Under the pieces are notes generated by a model. It ran no database searches. It was not told the DNA's origin and saw only the letters and a list, made by a program, of their open reading frames with translations. A program made the translations under genes and the position numbers. A stretch of DNA of 11,352 nt, from contig CAKQBM010000053.1 in NCBI GenBank assembly GCA_934216185.1, forward strand, positions 1-11,352. Reading direction: 5' to 3'. Shown one piece after another: positions 1 through 5,982 of the stretch (position 1 is the stretch's first letter; the number at the start of each line of letters is the position of its first letter). The DNA comes from an uncultured Streptococcus sp. (GTDB taxonomy: Bacteria > Bacillota > Bacilli > Lactobacillales > Streptococcaceae).

Positions 1-59
1 TTTCTTTCAGCTTGATTGGATTCAAGACTGGAATCACTGTGTGGTTTTATTTTGAAGCT

Positions 60-92
60 AATTTTTGCCCAGCCTCTTTTTTTATTTTCAGG
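60..92. repeat. possible broken intergenic hairpin arm with T-rich tail
   Basis: GCCCAGCCTC followed by a long T-rich run lies just upstream of the first gene. From memory, GAGGCTGGG-type arms are common in small intergenic hairpins and terminators of streptococci. The complementary arm is not present between here and position 1, so it is either left of the window or lost. If the partner lies upstream, this would be the terminator of the preceding gene. Confidence is low. Confidence 0.3.
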
Positions 93-99
93 AGGGAAA

Positions 100-273
100 A
101 TGACAAAAGAATTACAATCATCACGCTATATTGTCATTTCATTTTTAGTACGTGAAATGGGAATTGACATTGTTGAAGCCATCTCTCTTATGGCTGAATT
201 AGAAAAAAGTGGCTTGGTTCGATTGGAATCAAGTGGAGATTTAATACTCAAAGAACTTGGAGGAGCACTATGA
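100..273 (+). CDS. 57-residue hypothetical protein coupled to a RepA-like gene
   Basis: I do not recognise this small protein. It is 57 residues long, starts MTKELQSSRY and looks mostly helical, with a central helix of the form DIVEAISLMAELEKSG. The ATG at 100 is chosen because AGGAGGG lies 5 bases upstream; a TTG at 16 in the same frame has no comparable ribosome site. Its TGA stop overlaps the ATG of the next gene (ATGA at 270-273), so the two are probably translated together. The position directly ahead of a replication initiator fragment suggests an accessory gene of a plasmid or integrative-element replication module. That role is inference from position only. Confidence 0.6.
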   Translation: MTKELQSSRYIVISFLVREMGIDIVEAISLMAELEKSGLVRLESSGDLILKELGGAL

Positions 274-593
274 AACGAATTACCGCAAATCAATACCAAA
301 CTTCAGAACGGTATTATAAATTACCTAAAATTCTTTTTGAGGATGAGAAATATATGGATATGAAACTAGAAGTAAAGGTGGCTTATTCTATTTTAAAAGA
401 TCGTTTAGAATTATCTCTCAGTCGTGGTTGGATAGATGAAGAAGGAGCAGTTTATTTAGTATTTTCTAATTCTAAACTGATGAGGCTGTTAGGTTGTTCG
501 AAGTCAAAATTACTGTCCATCAAAAAAAGTCTTAAAGATTATGACTTAATTGATGAAGTTCAACAGTCTTCAAGTGAGATACGAAACAATTGA
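270..593 (+). CDS. truncated RepA_N-family replication initiator (N-terminal domain only)
   Basis: The 107-residue product resembles the N-terminal domain of RepA_N initiators found on Firmicute plasmids and in integrative elements. Residues about 12-97 carry the typical pattern: SERYYKLPKILF, then a helix with VKVAYSILKDRLELS, a short hairpin (WIDEEGAVYLVFSN), and a winged-helix-like end with LLGCSKSKLLSIKKSL and DYDLIDEVQQ. In the family this domain binds the origin. Full-length members are usually well over 200 residues, so the C-terminal part is missing here. Beyond the TGA at 591-593 the same frame stays open and reads NKHIIYLTK, which resembles the usual continuation of these proteins, so a premature stop followed by decay is likely. 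The start overlaps the stop of the upstream ORF. It is probably a non-replicating remnant, though a regulatory DNA-binding fragment is possible. Confidence 0.7.
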   Translation: MKRITANQYQTSERYYKLPKILFEDEKYMDMKLEVKVAYSILKDRLELSLSRGWIDEEGAVYLVFSNSKLMRLLGCSKSKLLSIKKSLKDYDLIDEVQQSSSEIRNN

Positions 594-640
594 TTTACAT
601 GGAACAAACACATTATTTATCTAACTAAAGGAGAAGCAAT

Positions 641-874
641 ATGGCTGAACGATTTTGGGAGAACTTGTCCATTATTTTGGCTGAAAGAAATATCAGTTGG
701 ATTGAGTTAACCAGAAAAATGTTTGCGGAAGAGTTTCACTATCCAAGTGAATTGAATCGTTTGTATCAAAAGATTCGCCACTATAAGATGGAACAACGAA
801 TGCCTCAAAGTCCATGGGTAGAAAGGATTGTGCAGGTATTAGACTTAGATTATGAAGATTTATTTCGGAGGTAA
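641..874 (+). CDS. small putative helix-turn-helix (XRE-like) protein
   Basis: A 77-residue protein that begins MAERFWENLSIILAERNISW. A strong ribosome site (AAAGGAGAAG, 4 bases from the ATG) supports the start. The order of elements fits an XRE/Cro-type repressor: an N-terminal helix (ENLSIILAERNISWIELTRKM), a likely recognition region around YQKIRHYKMEQRMPQ, and a C-terminal part ending VERIVQVLDLDYEDLFRR, similar to the last helix of the XRE fold. A middle insertion (AEEFHYPSELNR) makes the match imperfect. The gene stops 2 bases before the CPBP gene, whose ribosome site lies inside this gene's last codons, so the pair is very likely cotranscribed. A repressor or partner for the CPBP gene is the simplest reading, and is inferred. 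Confidence 0.65.
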   Translation: MAERFWENLSIILAERNISWIELTRKMFAEEFHYPSELNRLYQKIRHYKMEQRMPQSPWVERIVQVLDLDYEDLFRR

Positions 875-876
875 CT

Positions 877-1464
877 ATGAAAAGAATAATTCCAGTTTAT
901 ATATTCCAACAAGTAAATGTCCTATTGGTATCCCTATATTTACTGAAATTGCTTTGTATCGGTGAGTTAACTATACTACAGATTCTCTATTGTGGGTCGC
1001 TCATTTCTTTTTTATGGATGTATGATCAACGAAAACAAGTGGTCAAGGTCAATATGAAAATTAGGATAAAGTGGCTTGGTATTGGATTCGTTAGCCTACT
1101 GATTATAAGTCTATGTTTTAGCCTGATTCATGCTCAAGGAAGTACGAATCAAGCAAATCTAATTGGCCTTCAACATCAAGTTCCTTGGTTTTCATTTTTA
1201 TTGTTCTTAATCAATGCGAGTATGGTTGAAGAATTTCTGTATCGAGAAATTTTATGGAACTTGATTAGAAAATTAGATATTCGAGTTGCTTTGACAAGCG
1301 TTTTATTTGCCTTAGCACATCATCCTGGAACCATTCTAGCTTGGTGTTTGTATGTTTCACTTGGGATGTTTTTAGGGATGGTGCGCTATAAATCTGATTT
1401 ATGGGGCAGTATGGGGCTACATTTGGTGTGGAACCTACTAGTTTATAGTTTGCTGCTTTTTTAA
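877..1464 (+). CDS. CPBP family intramembrane metalloprotease-like protein
   Basis: A 195-residue integral membrane protein with hydrophobic segments at about 7-28, 33-48, 66-85, 104-117, 137-148, 153-169 and 180-195. It carries the CPBP (CAAX protease/bacteriocin-processing, Abi) signatures: EE118-119 followed by R123 in VEEFLYRE, F144-xxx-H148 in LFALAHH, and H182-xxx-N186 in HLVWN. These are the expected metal-binding and catalytic positions, so the fold looks intact. In streptococci such genes are often tied to bacteriocin self-immunity or peptide processing; nothing here shows a bacteriocin gene nearby. The start has GGAGG 6 bases upstream. It follows the small HTH gene by 2 bases. Its substrate is unknown. 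Confidence 0.85.
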   Translation: MKRIIPVYIFQQVNVLLVSLYLLKLLCIGELTILQILYCGSLISFLWMYDQRKQVVKVNMKIRIKWLGIGFVSLLIISLCFSLIHAQGSTNQANLIGLQHQVPWFSFLLFLINASMVEEFLYREILWNLIRKLDIRVALTSVLFALAHHPGTILAWCLYVSLGMFLGMVRYKSDLWGSMGLHLVWNLLVYSLLLF

Positions 1465-1520
1465 AATAGGTGGCCTGATTTATTTAGATTTATAGAAAAT
1501 AGATAGGAAGTTCAATTCAA

Positions 1521-1551
1521 TTGTGAAAGAATTACTTATCTGTGATATAAT
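1521..1551 (+). promoter_or_regulatory. extended -10 promoter for the capA-like operon
   Basis: TGA-TATAAT at 1543-1551 is an extended -10 element, about 40 bases ahead of the capA-like ATG at 1592. The -35 region is weak: TTGTGA at 1521-1526 with a 19-base spacer. Extended -10 promoters with poor -35 boxes are common in streptococci. Confidence 0.65.
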
Positions 1552-1591
1552 AAAAAGAAAAGGCTTGAATAAGAAAGTAGGGAGAATGAAG

Positions 1592-2911
1592 ATGCAAAGA
1601 AGACAAGATCGATATCAGCGTGGTTCAGCTTTTCGTTTTATGAGGGGCTTGGTAAACTTTTTTAGGAGTTATCGCAAGTGGAGCAATAAAGGATTTGTGG
1701 CGGTACTCTTGTTAGCAGTTACTTTATCAATGGGCTTGGTCTTGTTGTTTGAAAGTTTCCAAGGAATCCATTTAACCAGTCAAAAACGAGATACTATTTC
1801 TCAAGAGGGGACTAAGCAAAAGTCTCAGGAGCAGGAAGAGGAAAAAACTGCCAGAATTATGGCCCACGGGGATTTGCTTTATCATGATATTCTTTACTTT
1901 TCAGCAAAAAAGGATGATGGAACGTATGATTTTCATGAGAATTTTGAGTATGTGACACCTTGGCTTAAGCAAGCAGATTTAGCTATTGGTGACTTTGAAG
2001 GAACCATTAATAAGGATCATTATTTAGCGGGTTATCCTCTCTTTAATGCTCCTGCTGAAGTTATGGATGCCATTAAGGATGCAGGTTATCATGTGCTGGA
2101 TTTAGCTCATAATCATATTTTGGATTCGCAAATTGAGGGAGTTATTTCAACGGCCGATATTATTGAGAAAGCTGGAATCACTCCAATCGGAGTTTATACG
2201 CATGAACCACGTGATCAGGCTCCGCTGGTCATTAAGGAAGTGAATGGTATCAAGGTTGCACTTTTGGCTTATTCTTATGGATTTAATGGAATTGAGCAAA
2301 ATATTTCTCAAGAGGATTATAATCACTATCTTTCAGATTTAGATGAGAATAAAATGAAGTCTGAAATTGAACGGGCGGAAAAGGAAGCAGATATCACCAT
2401 TATCATGCCACAAATGGGTGTTGAGTATCGCATAGAACCGACTGAAGAGCAAAAAGCTCTTTATCACAAGATGATTGATTGGGGAGCAGATATTATCTTT
2501 GGAGGGCATCCACACGTAGTTGAACCGTCTGAAATTGTTGAAAAAGATGGGGACAAGAAACTCATTATCTATTCAATGGGGAACTTCATTTCCAATCAAC
2601 GAATTGAGACCATGCAAGGGGTAGAAAATGCTAAGTGGACTGAACGTGGCGTTCTCATGGACGTGACCATTAAGAAGAAGGATGGAAAAACAACTATCGG
2701 AACAGCTAAAGCTCATCCTACTTGGGTCAATCGAACACCAAAGGGAACCTTTTCACCAGAAGGCTATCCTTTATATCATTATCAAACCTATATCTTGGAA
2801 GATTTTATAGAGGGTGGCAGTCATCGTGACCAATTAGATGAAGCGACTAAGGAACGAATTGATACAGCCTACAAAGAAATGAACGAACATGTGGGATTGA
2901 AGTGGGATTAG
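1592..2911 (+). CDS. CapA/PgsA-type metallophosphoesterase-fold membrane protein
   Basis: A 439-residue protein with a basic cytoplasmic N-terminus (residues 1-32), one membrane segment (about 33-53), a polar linker rich in Q, E and K (60-86), and an extracellular CapA (PGA_cap) domain from about 87. The domain shows the family landmarks AHGDLLYHD (91-99), GDFEGT (133-138), LAHNHILD (171-178), GGHPHVVEP (304-312) and YSMGNFISN. The family is related to calcineurin-like phosphoesterases. Members include the CapA/PgsA proteins of poly-gamma-glutamate export, but single genes like this one in streptococci have no proven role and no other pgs genes are seen. The start at 1592 is preferred because GGGAG lies 7 bases upstream; the ATG at 1586 is too close to it. 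It is 21 bases upstream of the HAD gene and probably heads that operon. Confidence 0.85.
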   Translation: MQRRQDRYQRGSAFRFMRGLVNFFRSYRKWSNKGFVAVLLLAVTLSMGLVLLFESFQGIHLTSQKRDTISQEGTKQKSQEQEEEKTARIMAHGDLLYHDILYFSAKKDDGTYDFHENFEYVTPWLKQADLAIGDFEGTINKDHYLAGYPLFNAPAEVMDAIKDAGYHVLDLAHNHILDSQIEGVISTADIIEKAGITPIGVYTHEPRDQAPLVIKEVNGIKVALLAYSYGFNGIEQNISQEDYNHYLSDLDENKMKSEIERAEKEADITIIMPQMGVEYRIEPTEEQKALYHKMIDWGADIIFGGHPHVVEPSEIVEKDGDKKLIIYSMGNFISNQRIETMQGVENAKWTERGVLMDVTIKKKDGKTTIGTAKAHPTWVNRTPKGTFSPEGYPLYHYQTYILEDFIEGGSHRDQLDEATKERIDTAYKEMNEHVGLKWD

Positions 2912-2932
2912 TTTGAATCCAGAGGAAAGTAA

Positions 2933-3760
2933 ATGACGATTAAGGTAATTGCGACAGATATGGATGGAACCTTACTGGATGCTAGAGGCCAGCTGGATCT
3001 CCCACGCTTGGAAAAGATTTTAGATCAGTTGGATAAAAGGGGGATTCGTTTTGTCATCGCGACGGGCAATGAAATTCACCGCATGAGGCAACTACTGGGG
3101 CACTTGGTGGATCGAGTGGTTCTGGTTGTTGCTAACGGTGCTCGTATTTTTGAAAACAATGAATTGACTCAGGCTCAGACATGGGATGACGCCATTGTTG
3201 TCAAGGCTTTGGCTCATTTCAAGGATCGAGCGTGTCAGGATCAGTTTGTTGTAACAGGGATGAAGGGTGGTTTCGTCAAAGAAGGTACCGTTTTTACAGA
3301 TCTTGAAAGTTTTATGACTCCAGAAATGATTGAAAAATTCTACCAACGGATGCAGTTTGTGGATGAGTTAACATCTGATCTCTTTGGTGGTGTGCTCAAG
3401 ATGAGCATGGTTGTTGGTGAGGAACGTTTGAATTCGGTCTTGGAAGAAATCAATGACCTCTTTGATGGCCGTGTTCGGGCTGTATCGAGTGGCTATGGTT
3501 GCATTGATATCCTCCAAGCTGGGATTCATAAAGCATGGGGCTTGGAGGAATTACTCAAGCGCTGGGACTTAAACTCCCAACAAATCATGGCTTTTGGTGA
3601 CAGTGAAAATGATGTTGAAATGCTTGAAATGGCTGGAATTGCCTATGCGATGGAAAATGCTGATGACAAAGCCAAAGCTGTTGCGACGGCTCTAGCACCA
3701 GCCAACAGCCAAGGAGGAGTTTACCAAGTCTTGGAAAACTGGTTAGAAAAAGGAGAATGA
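2933..3760 (+). CDS. Cof-type HAD-IIB family phosphatase
   Basis: A 275-residue cytoplasmic hydrolase of the haloacid dehalogenase superfamily, Cof/subclass IIB. Motif I is D9-M-D11-G-T, with D9 the expected phospho-aspartyl nucleophile. Motif II is T44 in VIATGN, motif III is K200 in HKAWGLEEL, and motif IV is GDSEND at 222-227. The cap domain lies between about residues 85 and 190. The length is normal for the family. Relatives dephosphorylate sugar phosphates, flavin mononucleotide or pyridoxal phosphate, and the substrate cannot be read from sequence. The ribosome site AGAGGAAAG precedes the ATG. The stop is 1 base before the GTG start of the next gene, so the two are translated from one message. 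Confidence 0.9.
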   Translation: MTIKVIATDMDGTLLDARGQLDLPRLEKILDQLDKRGIRFVIATGNEIHRMRQLLGHLVDRVVLVVANGARIFENNELTQAQTWDDAIVVKALAHFKDRACQDQFVVTGMKGGFVKEGTVFTDLESFMTPEMIEKFYQRMQFVDELTSDLFGGVLKMSMVVGEERLNSVLEEINDLFDGRVRAVSSGYGCIDILQAGIHKAWGLEELLKRWDLNSQQIMAFGDSENDVEMLEMAGIAYAMENADDKAKAVATALAPANSQGGVYQVLENWLEKGE

Positions 3761-3761
3761 A

Positions 3762-4397
3762 GTGGCAGTACAGTTATTAGAAAATTGGCTCCTAAAGGAA
3801 CAAGAAAAAATCCAAACCAAGTATCGTCACTTAAATCAGGTTTCTGTTGTAGAGCCAGATATTCTCTTTATTGGTGATTCCATTGTTGAATATTATCCTC
3901 TGCAGGAGTTGTTTGGCACTGCAAAGACGATTGTCAATCGAGGCATTCGAGGTTATCAGACAAGGCTGTTACGAGAGAATCTAGATGCGCATCTGTACGG
4001 TGGAGCAGTAGATAAAATTGTCCTTTTGATTGGGACAAATGATATCGGAAAAGATGTGCCTGTGAATGAGGCTCTCAATAATCTCGAAGCTATCATACAA
4101 TCCATTGCTTGCGATTATCCATTGACAGAGATAAAATTGCTTTCTATTTTGCCAGTCAATGAGGGAGAGGAGTACAAGCAGACAGTCTATATCCGCACGA
4201 ATGAAAAGATACAGAAATGGAATCAAGCCTATCAAGAGCTTGCTTCTGCCTATATGCAGGTAGAATTTGTGCCAGTTTTTGATAGTTTGACAGACCAGGC
4301 AGGCCAACTCAAAAAAGAATATACAACTGATGGACTGCATCTCAGTGTTGCTGGTTATCAGGTTTTGACAAAAGCCTTGAAAGACTATCTTGTGTAG
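3762..4397 (+). CDS. SGNH/GDSL-family hydrolase (lipase/esterase-like)
   Basis: A 211-residue protein with all SGNH blocks: GDS with the nucleophile S40 (FIGDSIVEYY), block II around NRGIRGYQT (59-67) with the oxyanion glycine, block III GTND at 91-94, and block V D190-xx-H193 (TTDGLHLSVAGY). There is no signal peptide, so it is probably cytoplasmic. It resembles the platelet-activating-factor acetylhydrolase-like esterases annotated in many streptococci. The natural substrate is unknown. The GTG start at 3762 sits 7 bases after AAAGGAG, which lies inside the end of the upstream gene. It is the last gene of the capA-like operon, and no terminator is visible between it and ssrA. Confidence 0.88.
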   Translation: MAVQLLENWLLKEQEKIQTKYRHLNQVSVVEPDILFIGDSIVEYYPLQELFGTAKTIVNRGIRGYQTRLLRENLDAHLYGGAVDKIVLLIGTNDIGKDVPVNEALNNLEAIIQSIACDYPLTEIKLLSILPVNEGEEYKQTVYIRTNEKIQKWNQAYQELASAYMQVEFVPVFDSLTDQAGQLKKEYTTDGLHLSVAGYQVLTKALKDYLV

Positions 4398-4413
4398 TTA
4401 GTTGATTTCCTTT

Positions 4414-4442
4414 TTGCATTTTTGTGTTAGATAAGGTATAAT
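4414..4442 (+). promoter_or_regulatory. ssrA promoter
   Basis: TTGCAT at 4414-4419 and a consensus TATAAT at 4437-4442 are separated by 17 bases. The mature tmRNA 5' end begins 16 bases after the -10 box, which leaves a short leader for RNase P to remove. Confidence 0.8.
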
Positions 4443-4458
4443 GGTTTTATTGTCTTTT

Positions 4459-4803
4459 GGGGTCGTTACGGATTCGACAGGCATTATGAGGCATATTTTG
4501 CGACTCGTGTGGCGACGTAAACGCTCAGTTAAATATAACTGCAAAAAATAACATTTCTTACGCTCTAGCTGCCTAAAAACCAGCAGGCGTGACCCGATTT
4601 GGATTGCTCGTGTTCAATGACAGGTCTTATTATTAGCGAGATACGATCAAGTCTTGTCTAGCGGCTTGATAAGATATTGATAGACTCGCAGTTTCTAGGC
4701 TTGAGTTATGTGTCGAGGGACTGTTAAACTAATACATAACCTATGGTTGTAGACAAATATGTTGGCAGGTGTTTGGACGTGGGTTCGACTCCCACCGGCT
4801 CCA
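4459..4803 (+). ncRNA. ssrA: transfer-messenger RNA (tmRNA)
   Basis: The tmRNA rescues stalled ribosomes and tags incomplete proteins for proteolysis. The ends form the tRNA-like acceptor: 5' GGGGTCG pairs with 3' CGGCTCC (with G-U pairs), followed by discriminator A. The T arm is GTGGG-TTCGACT-CCCAC. The conserved GGATTCGACAGG lies near the 5' end. The tag reading frame runs from 4541 to a TAA at 4574-4576 and encodes AKNNISYALAA, with resume codon GCA. CCA is not encoded at the 3' end and must be added after transcription. The length is 345 bases, about normal for streptococci. The gene has its own promoter and a terminator about 30 bases downstream. Confidence 0.95.
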
Positions 4804-4810
4804 TTATTCC

Positions 4811-4924
4811 TTTGCATTCTTTTGCATTCCTTGGTAAAACGTTGTTAAATCAACGTTTTTTATTTTTGTCTTTGGTATTCCTTGGTATTCTTTTGCGAAA
4901 AAGGCAGACCCTAAAACAGACCCT
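4811..4924. repeat. short near-tandem repeats in the ssrA-tRNA spacer
   Basis: Three short repeat pairs lie in this spacer. TTTGCATTCT and TTTGCATTCC are adjacent at 4811-4830. TTTGGTATTC and CTTGGTATTC are adjacent at 4871-4890. CAGACCCT occurs at 4905-4912 and again at 4917-4924, separated by AAAA. The ssrA terminator hairpin sits between the first two pairs. No convincing protein-coding gene is present. The function is unknown; an old integration scar is possible because ssrA 3' ends are common attachment sites. Confidence 0.5.
4836..4867 (+). terminator. ssrA rho-independent terminator
   Basis: A perfect 9-base-pair stem, AAAACGTTG (4836-4844) with CAACGTTTT (4851-4859), encloses the loop TTAAAT and is followed by a T-rich tail. 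Being largely symmetrical, it could also work in reverse. Confidence 0.85.
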
Positions 4925-4941
4925 ATTTTTAAAAAAGCGAT

Positions 4942-4970
4942 AAAAAAAGGATACAACATTTGTCGCATCC
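4942..4970 (-). terminator. tRNA-Ser rho-independent terminator
   Basis: Read on the minus strand, GGATGCGACA pairs with TGTTGTATCC, including two G-U pairs, around a short AA loop that probably opens to AAAT. Seven T's follow. It lies about 22 bases beyond the 3' end of the tRNA. Confidence 0.85.
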
Positions 4971-4992
4971 TCAAAATAATTTTTCTTTTCTA

Positions 4993-5080
4993 CGGAAGAC
5001 ATGGGATTCGAACCCACGCACGCTGTTACACGCCTACCGCGTTTCCAACACGGCCTCTTAAGCCTCTTGAGTAATCTTCC
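4993..5080 (-). tRNA. tRNA-Ser, anticodon GGA
   Basis: The minus strand folds as an 88-base class II tRNA. The acceptor stem GGAAGAT pairs with GTCTTCC (one T-G pair) and has discriminator G, the usual serine identity base. The anticodon stem CCGTG/CGCGG holds the loop TTGGAAA, giving anticodon GGA, which reads UCC and UCU serine codons. A long variable arm follows, as expected for tRNA-Ser, then the T arm with GTTCGAATC. CCA is not encoded. It is transcribed against its neighbours and has its own promoter and terminator. Confidence 0.95.
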
Positions 5081-5095
5081 AATACTTACTCAAAT

Positions 5096-5124
5096 AGTCT
5101 ACCATAAAGGCTCTTATCTTGCAA
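5096..5124 (-). promoter_or_regulatory. tRNA-Ser promoter
   Basis: On the minus strand TTGCAA (5119-5124) and TAGACT (5096-5101) are spaced by 17 bases, and the -10 box is preceded by TGG, an extended -10 feature. The mature tRNA starts 15 bases downstream of the -10 box. Confidence 0.7.
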
Positions 5125-5156
5125 TAAAAATTCTGGAAATAAGAAAAATGATAGAT

Positions 5157-5203
5157 TTTGAAAGAAAATGACAAAAAATACTTGACTTTGAAATAAAGTA
5201 TGA
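5157..5203. promoter_or_regulatory. candidate FruR operator repeats
   Basis: A direct repeat with the core TTTGAAA-N-AAA begins at 5157 and again at 5187, 30 bases apart, or about three helical turns. The second copy lies across the end of the -35 box and the spacer. A related TGGAAATAAG lies at 5134. An inverted repeat, ATACTT (5178-5183) and AAGTAT (5196-5201), also flanks the -35 box. DeoR-family repressors often bind repeated sites at their own promoter, so these are the best candidates for FruR binding. Assignment to FruR is inference. Confidence 0.5.
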
Positions 5204-5209
5204 TAGAAT
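5182..5209 (+). promoter_or_regulatory. fru operon promoter
   Basis: TTGACT at 5182-5187 and TAGAAT at 5204-5209 are spaced by 16 bases, and TGA directly before the -10 box gives an extended -10. Transcription should start at about 5216, inside the cre site. Confidence 0.8.
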
Positions 5210-5215
5210 GAATAG

Positions 5216-5229
5216 TGTAAACGATAACA
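5216..5229. promoter_or_regulatory. cre site for CcpA (carbon catabolite repression)
   Basis: TGTAAACGATAACA matches the cre consensus TGWAANCGNTNWCA at every defined position. It sits at the predicted transcription start, between the -10 box and the fruR ribosome site. CcpA with HPr-Ser46-P bound here would block transcription when glucose is plentiful. Confidence 0.85.
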
Positions 5230-5241
5230 GGAGGTGATTCA

Positions 5242-5982
5242 GTGTTAAAAACAGAGCGGAAACAACTGATTTTAGAGGAGTTAAATCAACATCATGTAGT
5301 TTCTCTAGAAAAATTAGTTAGTTTGCTAGAGACCTCAGAATCAACGGTTCGAAGAGACTTGGATGAGTTGGAAGCGGAAAATAAGCTTCGTCGCGTGCAT
5401 GGTGGAGCAGAATTGCCCCATTCCTTGCAGGAAGAAGAAACCATTCAAGAAAAATCTGTCAAAAACCTTCAAGAGAAGAAGTTGCTGGCTCAGAAAGCAG
5501 CCTCTCTCATCAAGGAACAAGATGTCATCTTTATCGATGCTGGAACAACAACAGCCTTTTTGATCAAGGAATTGGCCAATCAGAATATCACAGTTGTCAC
5601 CAACTCCATTCACCATGCAGCTCAGTTGGTTGAAAAGCAGATTCCAACTGTCATGGTTGGAGGAAGTGTCAAGATGGCGACAGATGCTAGCATCGGGGGC
5701 GTTGCTCTTAACCAGATTAACCAATTGCACTTTGACCGTGCCTTTATCGGGATGAATGGTGTAGATGATGGCTATTATACGACTCCTGATATGGAGGAGG
5801 GAGCTGTGAAGCGTGCTATTTTAGAGAATGCCAAACAGACCTATGTCTTGGTGGATTCGTCTAAAATTGGACAAACTTGCTTTGCCAAGGTAGCACCACT
5901 CAAACGAGCTATTGTTATCACAAGTCAAGGGCATGAGCTCTTGCAGGCTATTAAGGAGAAAACGGAGGTAATAGAAGTATGA
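5242..5982 (+). CDS. fruR: DeoR-family fructose operon repressor FruR
   Basis: A 246-residue DeoR-family regulator. The N-terminal winged helix-turn-helix spans residues about 6-57 (SLEKLVSLLETSESTVRRDLDELE, ending RRVHGGAEL). The sugar-phosphate-sensing domain follows from about 75, with the phosphate-binding loop DAGTTT at 99-104 and a later MNGVDDGY segment. Known relatives repress fructose genes until a phosphorylated sugar, usually fructose-1-phosphate, releases them. The GTG start is fixed by AGGAGGTGA about 4 bases upstream. The last codons overlap the fruK start as ATGA. Some genome annotations call such proteins lactose repressors (LacR), but the adjoining 1-phosphofructokinase and fructose PTS genes favour FruR. 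Confidence 0.92.
   Translation: MLKTERKQLILEELNQHHVVSLEKLVSLLETSESTVRRDLDELEAENKLRRVHGGAELPHSLQEEETIQEKSVKNLQEKKLLAQKAASLIKEQDVIFIDAGTTTAFLIKELANQNITVVTNSIHHAAQLVEKQIPTVMVGGSVKMATDASIGGVALNQINQLHFDRAFIGMNGVDDGYYTTPDMEEGAVKRAILENAKQTYVLVDSSKIGQTCFAKVAPLKRAIVITSQGHELLQAIKEKTEVIEV

Noticed and set aside
3..152. Open frame entering from the left edge that could be the end of an upstream gene
   Set aside because: The translation has no recognisable features and overlaps the start of the well-supported ORF at 100; it is not supportable from this window.
1463..1487. Possible terminator after the CPBP gene
   Set aside because: The inverted repeat around GGTGGCC is imperfect, has a tiny 3-base loop and no proper T tract.
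1523..1591. Upstream GTG start for the CapA-like gene adding 23 residues
   Set aside because: The extension would start upstream of the promoter -10 box and has no ribosome site. GGGAG at the proper distance supports the ATG at 1592.
3981..4340. 119-codon minus-strand open frame opposite the SGNH hydrolase gene
   Set aside because: The sense strand encodes a complete SGNH protein with all catalytic blocks. The antisense frame has no ribosome site or family features.
4811..4924. CRISPR-like array
   Set aside because: The repeats are only 8-10 bases, nearly adjacent and of different sequence, with no spacers of regular length and no cas genes.
4743..4943. 66-codon open frame beginning in the ssrA 3' end
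   Set aside because: It starts inside the tmRNA acceptor/T-arm region, runs through the terminator and repeats, and has no ribosome site. It is a chance frame.
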